Positions 8,052-13,825 of a stretch of DNA of 13,825 bases are shown piece after piece; positions within the stretch are counted from its first letter, which is position 1; every line of letters starts with the position of its first letter. The stretch comes from Candidatus Pelagibacterales bacterium. Its GTDB lineage: Bacteria; Pseudomonadota; Alphaproteobacteria; TMED109. Location: NCBI GenBank assembly GCA_002720535.1, contig PBIU01000003.1, forward strand, positions 278,519-292,343, written 5' to 3'. The notes beneath the pieces were generated by a model. That model was not told where the DNA came from, did no database searches, and saw only the letters and a list, made by a program, of their open reading frames with translations. The translations under genes were made by a program, and so were the position numbers.

Positions 8052-8927
8052 TTATGTCCTAAATTCTGTATTATTAAAATAAGTCAATGTATTACATATA
8101 TTTTGTAGAGAAATGCTCGCATCTTGCTCTGAATTATCTAAAATATATTTCCAGGAATATGAAGTTATCAATTTCTCTAATTTTTCAATATGTATTTTTA
8201 TAGCTTTTTTATAATCATTACGAACAGATTCTGCTTTACCAATAAGAATATTTTGTTCTCCTTCTAAACCATTAAAGTTTATTCTCCCTTTATATGGAAA
8301 AAATCTCTCAGCAGGATCTAATATCTGAATTATTATTCCATTTATTCCTCTATTAGATAATTCTTTAATAGTTTTTTCTGTTTCAATTATATTATTTAAA
8401 AAATCTCCTATTAAAATAACGTCAGAGTTATTTTTAATTTCATTGACATTAGGGCTAGATTTATATGAATCTGTGACTTTTTCATTAATCTGGTTAGAAA
8501 CAAAGTTAACTGCATTACCACCTTTTAATAATTTTGATTTTAAACCATTTAAAACAATATTTTCACCTGATTTAGACAAAATTATTGTCAAAGCAAGTGT
8601 AAATAAATTTGCTCTGTAGAGCTTTGTATCGATCGATTCTGAAGAACGGAAATTCATTGATTTAGATGTATCTCTCCAAATAACAAAATTTTGAAGTGTT
8701 TGTAATTCTTTTTCTTGAATAAATGTTTCATTTGATTTGGCAGTTTTTTTCCAGTCTATTAAGTGAGCTGGATCTCCATATTCATATTTTCTAAACTGCC
8801 AAAAGTTATCGCCTAGTCCATCTTTATTTCTATTATGTATGCCTTCCCAAATAGTATTAGCTATTCTGTCAGCTTTTACATATAAGGACGGAATTTTGTT
8901 TGATAATTCTTCAGCTTTTAATCGCAT
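8052..8927 (-). CDS. DUF58 domain protein (VWA-like MoxR partner)
   Basis: The 291-residue protein has no membrane segment or signal peptide, so it should be cytoplasmic. The DUF58 signature YEYGDPAHLIDWKKTAKS (48-65) is followed by a von Willebrand A metal site, IWRDTSKSM, with DxSxS at D86, S88 and S90. The remainder has the alternating strand-helix look of a VWA fold, for example SDVILIGDFLNN. DUF58 proteins are almost always encoded beside MoxR ATPases and are thought to link the ATPase to its target. Here moxR is immediately upstream (15-base gap) and the BatA-DUF4159 gene follows after two bases. The ATG at 8927 begins a family-like N-terminus (MRLKAEELS). The biological role is not established. 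Confidence 0.93.
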   Translation of the reverse strand: MRLKAEELSNKIPSLYVKADRIANTIWEGIHNRNKDGLGDNFWQFRKYEYGDPAHLIDWKKTAKSNETFIQEKELQTLQNFVIWRDTSKSMNFRSSESIDTKLYRANLFTLALTIILSKSGENIVLNGLKSKLLKGGNAVNFVSNQINEKVTDSYKSSPNVNEIKNNSDVILIGDFLNNIIETEKTIKELSNRGINGIIIQILDPAERFFPYKGRINFNGLEGEQNILIGKAESVRNDYKKAIKIHIEKLEKLITSYSWKYILDNSEQDASISLQNICNTLTYFNNTEFRT

Positions 8928-8942
8928 ATTCTTATTACTAGC

Positions 8943-9932
8943 TTATTTTATAAGTTTAGTTAATTCATCTATAATTTTATTGAGGGAGTTACCGTCTGCT
9001 CTCGCAGAATAATTAAGGTTCATTCTATGTTTTAAAATAGGTTCAGCCAGAGCAATAACATCATCTACTGAGGGGGAGAGTCTTCCATGTAAAACAGCTC
9101 TAGATCTAGATGCAATCATCATAGCTTGGCTTGACCTTGGGCCAGGCCCCCATGCTAAACTATTTTTTATTGTTTTCAATTTTGATGTTTCAGGTCTTGC
9201 ATTTGTAACTAAAGTTAATATTGCTTCAATAACTTGCTCACCAACAGGTATAGATCTTATTAGTTTTTGCGCAGAAATTAATTGTTTAGCAGTTATAAGT
9301 TTTTTTGGTTCCTGTTCATTAATGCCAGTAGTGGCTATTAGCATTTGTTTTTCTGCTTCTTTATTTGCATAAGTAATATTTACTTGCATTAAAAACCTAT
9401 CTAATTGAGCTTCAGGTAAAGGATAAGTTCCTTCCTGCTCTATCGGGTTTTGTGTAGCTAGAACATGGAAGGGCTCTGGCAAATCATAGTTTTTACCTGC
9501 TACAGTAACTCGTCTTTCTTGCATTGCTTGAAGTAATGCCGATTGAGTTCTAGGACTAGCTCTATTTATTTCATCTGCTAACAGAAACTGGGAAAATACT
9601 GGCCCTTCTATAAATTTAAAACTTCTTTTAGCTTTTGCTGTTTCTTCTAATATTTCCGAGCCTAAAATATCTGTAGGCATGAGGTCAGGCGTAAATTGAA
9701 TTCTCTTTCTTGTTAAACCCATTATAGTACCTAGACTTCTTACTAATCTGGTTTTTGCTAAACCCGGCAAACCTACTAAGAGTGTATGTCCTCCAGATAA
9801 TAAGGTGATTATAATCTTATCAACAACCTCATCTTGACCAAATATTATTTCTTTTACATGACTTCTAACTTTGGCAAGATCTTCATTAAGTTTCTCTACC
9901 GCCTTAATTTCTTTGGATGAATGTTTATTCAT
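8943..9932 (-). CDS. MoxR-family AAA+ ATPase
   Basis: MoxR proteins are AAA+ ATPases thought to act as chaperones that insert cofactors or remodel VWA-containing partners. This 329-residue protein has Walker A GLPGLAKT (54-61), Walker B LLADEINR (117-124, with D120 and E121), a sensor-1 Asn in ATQNPIEQEGTYPLPEAQLDRF (N162; R179 as a likely arginine finger), and the C-terminal lid with GPGPRSSQAMM. There is no membrane segment. ATG 9932 is supported by an AGGA at 9944-9941, eight bases upstream. It heads the six-gene minus-strand run that includes its DUF58 partner and the two large membrane proteins, the standard alphaproteobacterial arrangement. Upstream is a palindrome that may control it. 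The symbol moxR is left off because the family has several subfamilies. Confidence 0.96.
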   Translation of the reverse strand: MNKHSSKEIKAVEKLNEDLAKVRSHVKEIIFGQDEVVDKIIITLLSGGHTLLVGLPGLAKTRLVRSLGTIMGLTRKRIQFTPDLMPTDILGSEILEETAKAKRSFKFIEGPVFSQFLLADEINRASPRTQSALLQAMQERRVTVAGKNYDLPEPFHVLATQNPIEQEGTYPLPEAQLDRFLMQVNITYANKEAEKQMLIATTGINEQEPKKLITAKQLISAQKLIRSIPVGEQVIEAILTLVTNARPETSKLKTIKNSLAWGPGPRSSQAMMIASRSRAVLHGRLSPSVDDVIALAEPILKHRMNLNYSARADGNSLNKIIDELTKLIK

Positions 9933-9940
9933 TGCATATA

Positions 9941-9944
9941 TCCT
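9941..9944 (-). promoter_or_regulatory. Shine-Dalgarno site of the MoxR gene
   Basis: AGGA on the minus strand ends eight bases before ATG 9932, a normal spacing. It is one of the clearer ribosome binding sites in the window and supports this start over any internal one. Confidence 0.65.
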
Positions 9945-9948
9945 AATA

Positions 9949-9973
9949 TATATTTAATTGTAAATTAAATATA
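9949..9973. promoter_or_regulatory. Perfect 11-base inverted repeat containing a CtrA-type box
   Basis: The arms TATATTTAATT (9949-9959) and AATTAAATATA (9963-9973) are exact reverse complements around a 3-base spacer. The centre reads TTAATTGTAAATTAA (9954-9968), a perfect match to TTAA-N7-TTAA, the full consensus of the alphaproteobacterial cell-cycle regulator CtrA. It lies 22-36 bases upstream of the MoxR start and about 87-101 bases upstream of the DUF1285 start, in the only divergent region between the two operons. That CtrA binds here is inference. In DNA this AT-rich such a match can arise by chance, though the exact symmetry makes it less likely. Confidence 0.45.
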
Positions 9974-10054
9974 CGCTAGTAACATAGTTTTAGATGAAAT
10001 TAAATAAAAATATATATTATAGATTTTTTAAATAAATTTAGTTAGATATGAATT

Positions 10055-10555
10055 ATGAATAAGGCACCTTTTTTTATAAATGCGCAGTGCGAATGGTATT
10101 ATAAAGAGTCAAAAATTACTCGACATTCTATGGTCAAGCTTTTTTCTACAATTCTTGTACGTGATGATGACGATACCTATCATTTAAGGACTCCCGTAGA
10201 AGATGTTTTAGTAGAAGTCAAAGATGTTCCTTATATGATTACTGAAATGTTTGTTACAAATAAGAAAAATTTGTCATATATTTGTTTTAAAACAAATGTT
10301 GATTTTAGTTTGATTCTTGGAAGAAAAAACCCTCTATGGTTGGAAAAAAAAGATAGTTCTAAAGAATTAATCCCATACGTTTTAGTTAAAAAAGGTTTAA
10401 TAGCTAAAGTTTCCAGGTCAGTTTATTATCAGTTAGTAGAATTATTAGAAGTAAAAAAAATAAACAACACATTACATAATGGGCTATATAGTGGAAAAGA
10501 GTTTTTTGTTTTAGATAAACCGTCGTCTAGGCATAAATATTTATCTTTGGATTAG
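10055..10555 (+). CDS. DUF1285 family protein
   Basis: The 166-residue protein matches DUF1285, a small family found mainly in proteobacteria. Visible features are the opening CEWYYKESKITRHSMVKLFSTIL (13-35; the family has a Trp-Tyr-x-x-x-x-I pattern followed by a VxLF helix), then the acidic RDDDDTYHLRTPVEDVLVEVKDVPYMIT, where TPVE and VxVxDVP are family hallmarks. No signal peptide or membrane segment is seen, so it is probably cytoplasmic. ATG 10055 is used; an ATG seven bases upstream is out of frame, and no strong Shine-Dalgarno is visible. It diverges from the MoxR gene and leads a run with the NUDIX, DUF6111 and cca genes, an order kept in many alphaproteobacteria. The function is unknown. 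Confidence 0.88.
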   Translation: MNKAPFFINAQCEWYYKESKITRHSMVKLFSTILVRDDDDTYHLRTPVEDVLVEVKDVPYMITEMFVTNKKNLSYICFKTNVDFSLILGRKNPLWLEKKDSSKELIPYVLVKKGLIAKVSRSVYYQLVELLEVKKINNTLHNGLYSGKEFFVLDKPSSRHKYLSLD

Positions 10556-10559
10556 AATT

Positions 10560-11168
10560 TTGAATAAGTTTTATTTAAAAATTGAGAAAGTACTGTTCAA
10601 TAGAAAAAAACTATTTGTTACAGACATGTCTCAAAATAATCAAAAAAAAGCTAAAAAAATAATTGAAAAAAAATATAAAATTGCAGCAGTATTATTTCCT
10701 CTAATTGAAAAAAATAATAATATAAATGTAATTTTAACTACTAGATCTAAAGATGTGGGCTCTCATCCAGGACAAGTTTGCTTTCCAGGAGGAAAATTAG
10801 AAAAAAAAGATAAAAATCTGATTAATTGTGCTAAAAGAGAAGCATTTGAAGAAGTTGGTATTAAAGAGGAACAATTAAAAATATTAGGTGAAATAGATGA
10901 ATGTATTACTGGAACAAATTATCAAGTCACTCCAATAGTAGCTTCAATTAGCAGCAATTATATTCCTAGGATACAGTTGTCAGAGGTTGAGGATCTTTTT
11001 GAAGTACCTTTAGACTTTTTTTTTGATAAAAAAAATCTAAAAAGAAAAAATGCTGAGTATAAAGGTAAAAGCTATAGTTATTATCAGTATGATTGGAAAG
11101 ATAAAAAAATATGGGGCTCTACGGCAAGAATGATAGTAAATTTTTGCGAAATAATGAAACTATATTAG
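10560..11168 (+). CDS. CoA pyrophosphatase, NUDIX family
   Basis: The 202-residue protein is a NUDIX hydrolase of the CoA pyrophosphatase group, which splits CoA and its derivatives into 4'-phosphopantetheine and 3',5'-ADP. The group-specific stretch LTTRSKDVGSHPGQVCFPGG (59-78) runs into the NUDIX box, with REAFEEVGI (93-101) holding the metal-binding glutamates. The TTG at 10560 is preferred: it sits four bases after the DUF1285 stop with a GGAT about ten bases upstream, and the extra N-terminal helix is usual for the family. The in-frame ATG at 10626 (residue 23) is a weaker alternative without a ribosome binding site. Substrate is assigned by family; other nucleoside diphosphate derivatives remain possible. 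Confidence 0.9.
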   Translation: MNKFYLKIEKVLFNRKKLFVTDMSQNNQKKAKKIIEKKYKIAAVLFPLIEKNNNINVILTTRSKDVGSHPGQVCFPGGKLEKKDKNLINCAKREAFEEVGIKEEQLKILGEIDECITGTNYQVTPIVASISSNYIPRIQLSEVEDLFEVPLDFFFDKKNLKRKNAEYKGKSYSYYQYDWKDKKIWGSTARMIVNFCEIMKLY

Positions 11169-11190
11169 AATAAAATTTAAAGGAAATTAG

Positions 11191-11454
11191 ATGAGTGTAT
11201 TTATAATTAGATTTTTACCAATAATTATTTTTTTACTTTTACTATTAATATGGTTTTTATTAACTAGAAGAAGCAGAAAAGAAAATAATTCTCAAAAAGC
11301 TCCATGGTTTATTTTTATAATTGTTTCTATTATAGCATTTGGATTAGTTTTAGTAGTATTTAGGTTTATTCAATTTGGTGAAGAACCCGGTGGCAAATAT
11401 ATACCCCCTAAACTTACTGAAGAAGGAATAGAACCTGGCCATGTTGAGCGTTAA
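11191..11454 (+). CDS. Small two-helix membrane protein, DUF6111 family
   Basis: The 87-residue protein has two hydrophobic segments, about 4-24 and 39-61, separated by a basic loop (TRRSRKENNSQK), so both ends probably face the periplasm. A conserved polar tail follows, with GGKYIPP and a final EPGHVER. This tail and its place between a CoA pyrophosphatase and a CCA-adding enzyme match DUF6111, an alphaproteobacterial family of unknown function. The start is well supported: AAAGGA lies about seven bases before ATG 11191. The last 14 bases overlap the cca start in another frame, suggesting coupled translation. Confidence 0.85.
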   Translation: MSVFIIRFLPIIIFLLLLLIWFLLTRRSRKENNSQKAPWFIFIIVSIIAFGLVLVVFRFIQFGEEPGGKYIPPKLTEEGIEPGHVER

Positions 11455-12688
11455 TTTAAATAGAAATCCTCCTTGGTCATCAGGCGTACCTTTTGAAATT
11501 TTGAAAGCTTTAGGCGGAGCAGATAAGACTTTAATAGTAGGTGGAGCTGTGAGAGACTGGTTATGTGATGAATCAATTGGAGATATTGATTTTGCAACCA
11601 AACTACCACCAAATGAATCTTTACAGCTTTTATTAGATTCTGGTTTTAATGTTAAACCAACCGGAATAGACCATGGCACTATTACCGTATATAGCGATAA
11701 CAATTCTTATGAAATAACTAGTTTAAGAAAGGATATTCTTACTGATGGAAGACATGCTAAGGTTTTATTTGGAGGCACTTGGGAAGAGGATGCAAATAGA
11801 AGAGATTTTACTGTCAATGCACTGTATTCAGATGAATATGGTCGAATATTAGATTTTACAGGACAAGGTTTTAAAGATTTAGAAAATAAAACATTAAGAT
11901 TTATTGGAAACCCAATTCAAAGAATTAAAGAAGATTATTTAAGATTGCTTAGGTATTTTAGATTCTTATCTAGGTTTTTAGATAATATAGATAATGACTC
12001 TATGAATGCATGTATTAAATTAGCAAATAAATTAAATTTATTATCTTATGATAGATTGCTCATGGAATTAGATAAAATATTTACAAGTAAAAATTCTGAT
12101 TTCGTTCTTAATAAAATAATTGAAAATAATATTTTTTCTAGTATATTTTTGCCGGTTTTAATTGATAATTATAAATTAAAAAATACTTTATTAAGAAAAC
12201 TTTTATTTAAATTCAAGGACTATAAAAATAGAAAAAATTATCCTTTTATTCTATATGTATCGTTTATAATAACTTTATTGCCACAAAAAGAGATCGATAA
12301 AAATATTATTATATTATCAATAATAAAAAAATTTAAATTATCTAACGATGATAAAAGATTATTAACTAGGAACGTTAATTGGTTGACGGATATAGATAAT
12401 ATAAATAAAGCTGAGATTATTAAATTGTGGCTTGATTTTGGAGAATCTGACGTACAAGATTTAAAAGATATTTTATTATTAACTAGTAATAAAATAAAAA
12501 ATGATTTTATGATTTTATTACATAATCCTCCGCCTAATTTTCCAGTTTCTGGAAAAGATTTGCTAAACATAGGTTTTAAAGAAGGAAAAGAAGTAGGAGA
12601 AAAGCTTAATGAAATCAGAGATTGGTGGATTAGTAAAGGATGTAAGCCATCTCATAAAGAATGCTTATCAAAAGCTATGAGAAGTTAG
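11441..12688 (+). CDS. cca: CCA tRNA nucleotidyltransferase
   Basis: This enzyme adds or repairs the CCA 3' end of tRNAs. The 415-residue protein is a class II nucleotidyltransferase: LIVGGAVRDWL (31-41) is the flexible loop, D48 and D50 in GDIDFAT are the catalytic carboxylates, RRDFTVNAL (120-128) is the NTP-positioning motif, and RIKEDYLRLLRYFRF begins the neck. The helical body and tail are present but Lys/Asn/Ile-rich from AT bias. No HD phosphohydrolase motif is visible. ATG 11441 overlaps the DUF6111 gene by 14 bases and has no well-placed Shine-Dalgarno, so initiation may depend on coupling. A poly(A) polymerase is a related alternative, but length, single-copy context and the alphaproteobacterial gene order favour CCA addition. 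Confidence 0.93.
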   Translation: MLSVNLNRNPPWSSGVPFEILKALGGADKTLIVGGAVRDWLCDESIGDIDFATKLPPNESLQLLLDSGFNVKPTGIDHGTITVYSDNNSYEITSLRKDILTDGRHAKVLFGGTWEEDANRRDFTVNALYSDEYGRILDFTGQGFKDLENKTLRFIGNPIQRIKEDYLRLLRYFRFLSRFLDNIDNDSMNACIKLANKLNLLSYDRLLMELDKIFTSKNSDFVLNKIIENNIFSSIFLPVLIDNYKLKNTLLRKLLFKFKDYKNRKNYPFILYVSFIITLLPQKEIDKNIIILSIIKKFKLSNDDKRLLTRNVNWLTDIDNINKAEIIKLWLDFGESDVQDLKDILLLTSNKIKNDFMILLHNPPPNFPVSGKDLLNIGFKEGKEVGEKLNEIRDWWISKGCKPSHKECLSKAMRS

Positions 12689-12724
12689 CTCATGTTATAA
12701 AATAAATTTAAATTTTCTTTTTGG
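12689..12724. other. Short convergent gap between cca and hemF
   Basis: Only 36 bases separate two convergent stops. The sequence has an A/T-only inverted repeat (AAATTTAAATTT) and a T run, but no GC-bearing hairpin, so I see no rho-independent terminator that can be supported. Confidence 0.4.
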
Positions 12725-13606
12725 TTATTTCCAAGATACGTTAGGCGGTAAAGACATGAATATAGCATCTACATTGCCTTCAGTTTTTAACCCAAATGCA
12801 GTTCCTCTATCATATAATAAATTAAATTCTACATAGCGTCCTCTTTTATATAGTTGGTCCATTTTTTGTGTTTTTGTCCAAGTATTATTTATTTTTTTAG
12901 ATATTATTTTAGAATAAGATTTTAAAAATGTTTGGCCTATATCTTTTACAAATTCATAATCTTGTTCAAAATCATCTTCTAAGTAATCAAAAAATATACC
13001 ACCTAACCCTCTTTTTTCTTTTCTATGAGGTAAGTAAAAGTATTCATCACACCATTTTTTATACTTTGGATAGAATAATGTATTGTATTTATCACATGTT
13101 TTTTTTAAGTCAGCATGAAATAACTTGCTTACAATTTTTGATTTATTTAAGTAAGTAGGTGTCAAATCTGCTCCACCTCCAAACCAATTTTTAGTAGTTC
13201 TGATAAATCTAGTATTGAAATGTGCTGCTGGAATTAGGGGGGAATGCATATGTGCGACTAATGAAATGCCAGTTGCGTAAAAATTAGGGTTATATTTAGC
13301 GCCTGGTATTTTATCTTTCATTTCCTCTGTAAAAGAACCCATTACAGTAGAAATATTTACACCCACTTTTTCAAAAACTCTTCCATACATAATGGACATC
13401 ACACCACCTCCGCCTGAAGAGAATCCTTTATCTGGTTTTCTTTTCCAGGTAGTTTTTTTAAATTTTCCAGGTTTTAAATTACTTTTAGTATTGTTTGATA
13501 GGTCATTTTCTATAGCTTCAAATTCTGAACATATCTGATTTCTGAGATTAAAAAAGTTTTTTTCTATAAACTTAAATTGGTTATAATTATTTTTATTTGT
13601 ACTCAT
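12725..13606 (-). CDS. hemF: Oxygen-dependent coproporphyrinogen III oxidase
   Basis: HemF uses oxygen to convert coproporphyrinogen III to protoporphyrinogen IX in haem synthesis. The 293-residue protein is full length (E. coli HemF is 299). Recognisable blocks are GGGGVMSIMYGRVFEKVGVN (65-84), HMHSPLIPAAHFNTRF (119-134), NWFGGGADLTP (140-150), YPKYKKWCDEYFYLPHR (179-195), RGLGGIFFDYL and, near the end, GRYVEFNLLYDRGTAFGL. The four metal-region histidines of E. coli HemF (H96, H106, H145, H175) correspond to H119, H129, H164 and H194. No signal or membrane segment is seen; it should be cytosolic. ATG 13606 has no clear Shine-Dalgarno, and the first 20 residues are low-complexity and Asn-rich, so the true start could lie a little downstream. 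It is transcribed divergently from the next gene. Confidence 0.97.
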   Translation of the reverse strand: MSTNKNNYNQFKFIEKNFFNLRNQICSEFEAIENDLSNNTKSNLKPGKFKKTTWKRKPDKGFSSGGGGVMSIMYGRVFEKVGVNISTVMGSFTEEMKDKIPGAKYNPNFYATGISLVAHMHSPLIPAAHFNTRFIRTTKNWFGGGADLTPTYLNKSKIVSKLFHADLKKTCDKYNTLFYPKYKKWCDEYFYLPHRKEKRGLGGIFFDYLEDDFEQDYEFVKDIGQTFLKSYSKIISKKINNTWTKTQKMDQLYKRGRYVEFNLLYDRGTAFGLKTEGNVDAIFMSLPPNVSWK

Positions 13607-13807
13607 AAGACTATTTTTTATAAAGGTAAATTTATATCCATAATTTAAATTAAAATTTAGCTTGAAAAAAGCTTGTCTAATAATATTTTAACATATAGTA
13701 AGTAGTTAATTTAATTTAAATTATTAAAATGTCAAAATTATAAACGAAAGTTCTTTCAATATTATAAATAAATATTACTTAATTTTTTATTAATAGAGGT
13801 AAATAAA
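13607..13807. promoter_or_regulatory. AT-rich divergent intergenic region, hemF and right-edge gene
   Basis: These 201 bases contain no supportable gene and should hold divergent promoters. Visible structure: AGCTT-GAAAA-AAGCT at 13659-13673, a weak hairpin; three tandem TTAAT-like units from 13706, running into the palindrome AATTTAAATT (13713-13722); the dyad GAAAG-TT-CTTTC at 13746-13757; and a TATAAA at 13763-13768. No FNR-type TTGAT-N4-ATCAA, no TTAA-N7-TTAA and no GANTC site was found. None of the elements can be assigned to a factor from sequence alone. Confidence 0.4.
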
Positions 13808-13825
13808 TTGAAAAATAATCCGCAA
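13808..13825 (+). CDS. Start of an unidentified gene, cut by window edge
   Basis: TTG at 13808 opens MKNNPQ and continues out of the window. The start is supported by AGAGG at 13795-13799, eight bases upstream, a good Shine-Dalgarno at normal spacing. Six residues cannot identify the product. In several alphaproteobacteria hemF lies near trmL and the petABC cytochrome bc1 genes, so petA (Rieske protein) is a guess from context only. Confidence 0.4.

Larger units (their letters stand above)
9933..10054. promoter_or_regulatory. Divergent promoter region between the MoxR and DUF1285 operons
   Basis: These 122 bases separate two divergently read gene sets, so promoters for both should be here. 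The sequence is over 80% A+T and offers many TATAAT-like strings (for example around 10010-10021), but I cannot pair any with a convincing -35 hexamer, so no single promoter is named. It holds the palindrome at 9949-9973 and the MoxR ribosome binding site. No GANTC site is present. Confidence 0.6.

Noticed and set aside
7628..8062. Open plus-strand frame of 144 codons antisense to the BatA-DUF4159 gene
   Set aside because: It is the complement of a clearly recognised gene, has no recognisable domain, and long antisense frames are common opposite these AT-rich genes.
11013..11040. T9 and A8 runs forming an apparent hairpin, possible intragenic terminator
   Set aside because: They encode FFF-DKKN inside the CoA pyrophosphatase; the stem is pure A/T with no GC and the frame stays open through it.
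11350..11703. Minus-strand frame of 117 codons across the DUF6111-cca overlap
   Set aside because: Both plus-strand genes here have strong family motifs; the reverse frame has none.
13659..13673. AGCTT-GAAAA-AAGCT hairpin as a terminator
   Set aside because: Only a five-base stem with no following T run, and it lies upstream of hemF and of the right-edge gene rather than after a gene.
1..13825. Search for tRNA genes, CRISPR arrays, insertion sequences, defence genes or a riboswitch
   Set aside because: No repeated spacer pattern, terminal repeats, transposase motif or tRNA-like fold was noticed; almost every base is in an assigned gene, and the methyltransferase has no restriction partner.

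Overview
The window looks like the chromosome of a very AT-rich (roughly 30% GC by eye) alphaproteobacterium, probably a streamlined free-living lineage of the SAR11 / AEGEAN-169 / HIMB59 kind. The lineage is not resolved. The alphaproteobacterial assignment rests on gene content: a CcrM-type GANTC methyltransferase with its C-terminal RAMA-like domain, the pairs ccrM-rnhB and mutY-DUF721, the MoxR / DUF58 / BatA-DUF4159 / membrane-protein cluster, and the run DUF1285 / CoA pyrophosphatase / DUF6111 / CCA-adding enzyme. No mobile element, CRISPR array, rRNA or tRNA gene was seen. Coding density is very high and no gene-free stretch exceeds about 200 bases.

Layout. (1) 1-1528: a DUF721/DciA-like gene, cut by the left edge, diverges from mutY, which begins with TTG. 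(2) 1529-9932: six genes on the minus strand, read in the order moxR, DUF58, BatA-DUF4159 membrane protein, VWA/amidotransferase-like membrane protein, rnhB, ccrM. Their gaps are 15, 2, 6, 9 and 38 bases, so they look like one transcription unit. ccrM ends stop-to-stop against mutY with no base between them. (3) 9933-10054: a divergent control region holding a perfect 25-base palindrome that contains TTAA-N7-TTAA, the consensus of the cell-cycle regulator CtrA. (4) 10055-12688: plus-strand run DUF1285, NUDIX CoA pyrophosphatase, DUF6111 and cca, tightly spaced or overlapping. (5) 12725-13606: hemF on the minus strand, convergent with cca. (6) 13607-13825: an AT-rich divergent region and the first six codons of a plus-strand gene.

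How the genes fit together. The left half combines chromosome maintenance (MutY repair of 8-oxoG:A, RNase HII, CcrM methylation, DciA-like helicase partner) with a MoxR AAA+ / von Willebrand-A envelope system of unknown client. The right half is housekeeping: tRNA 3'-end maturation, nucleotide clean-up and haem synthesis. I see no wholly new system. The part with the most undescribed biology is the MoxR cluster, which appears co-transcribed with ccrM behind a CtrA-like palindrome.
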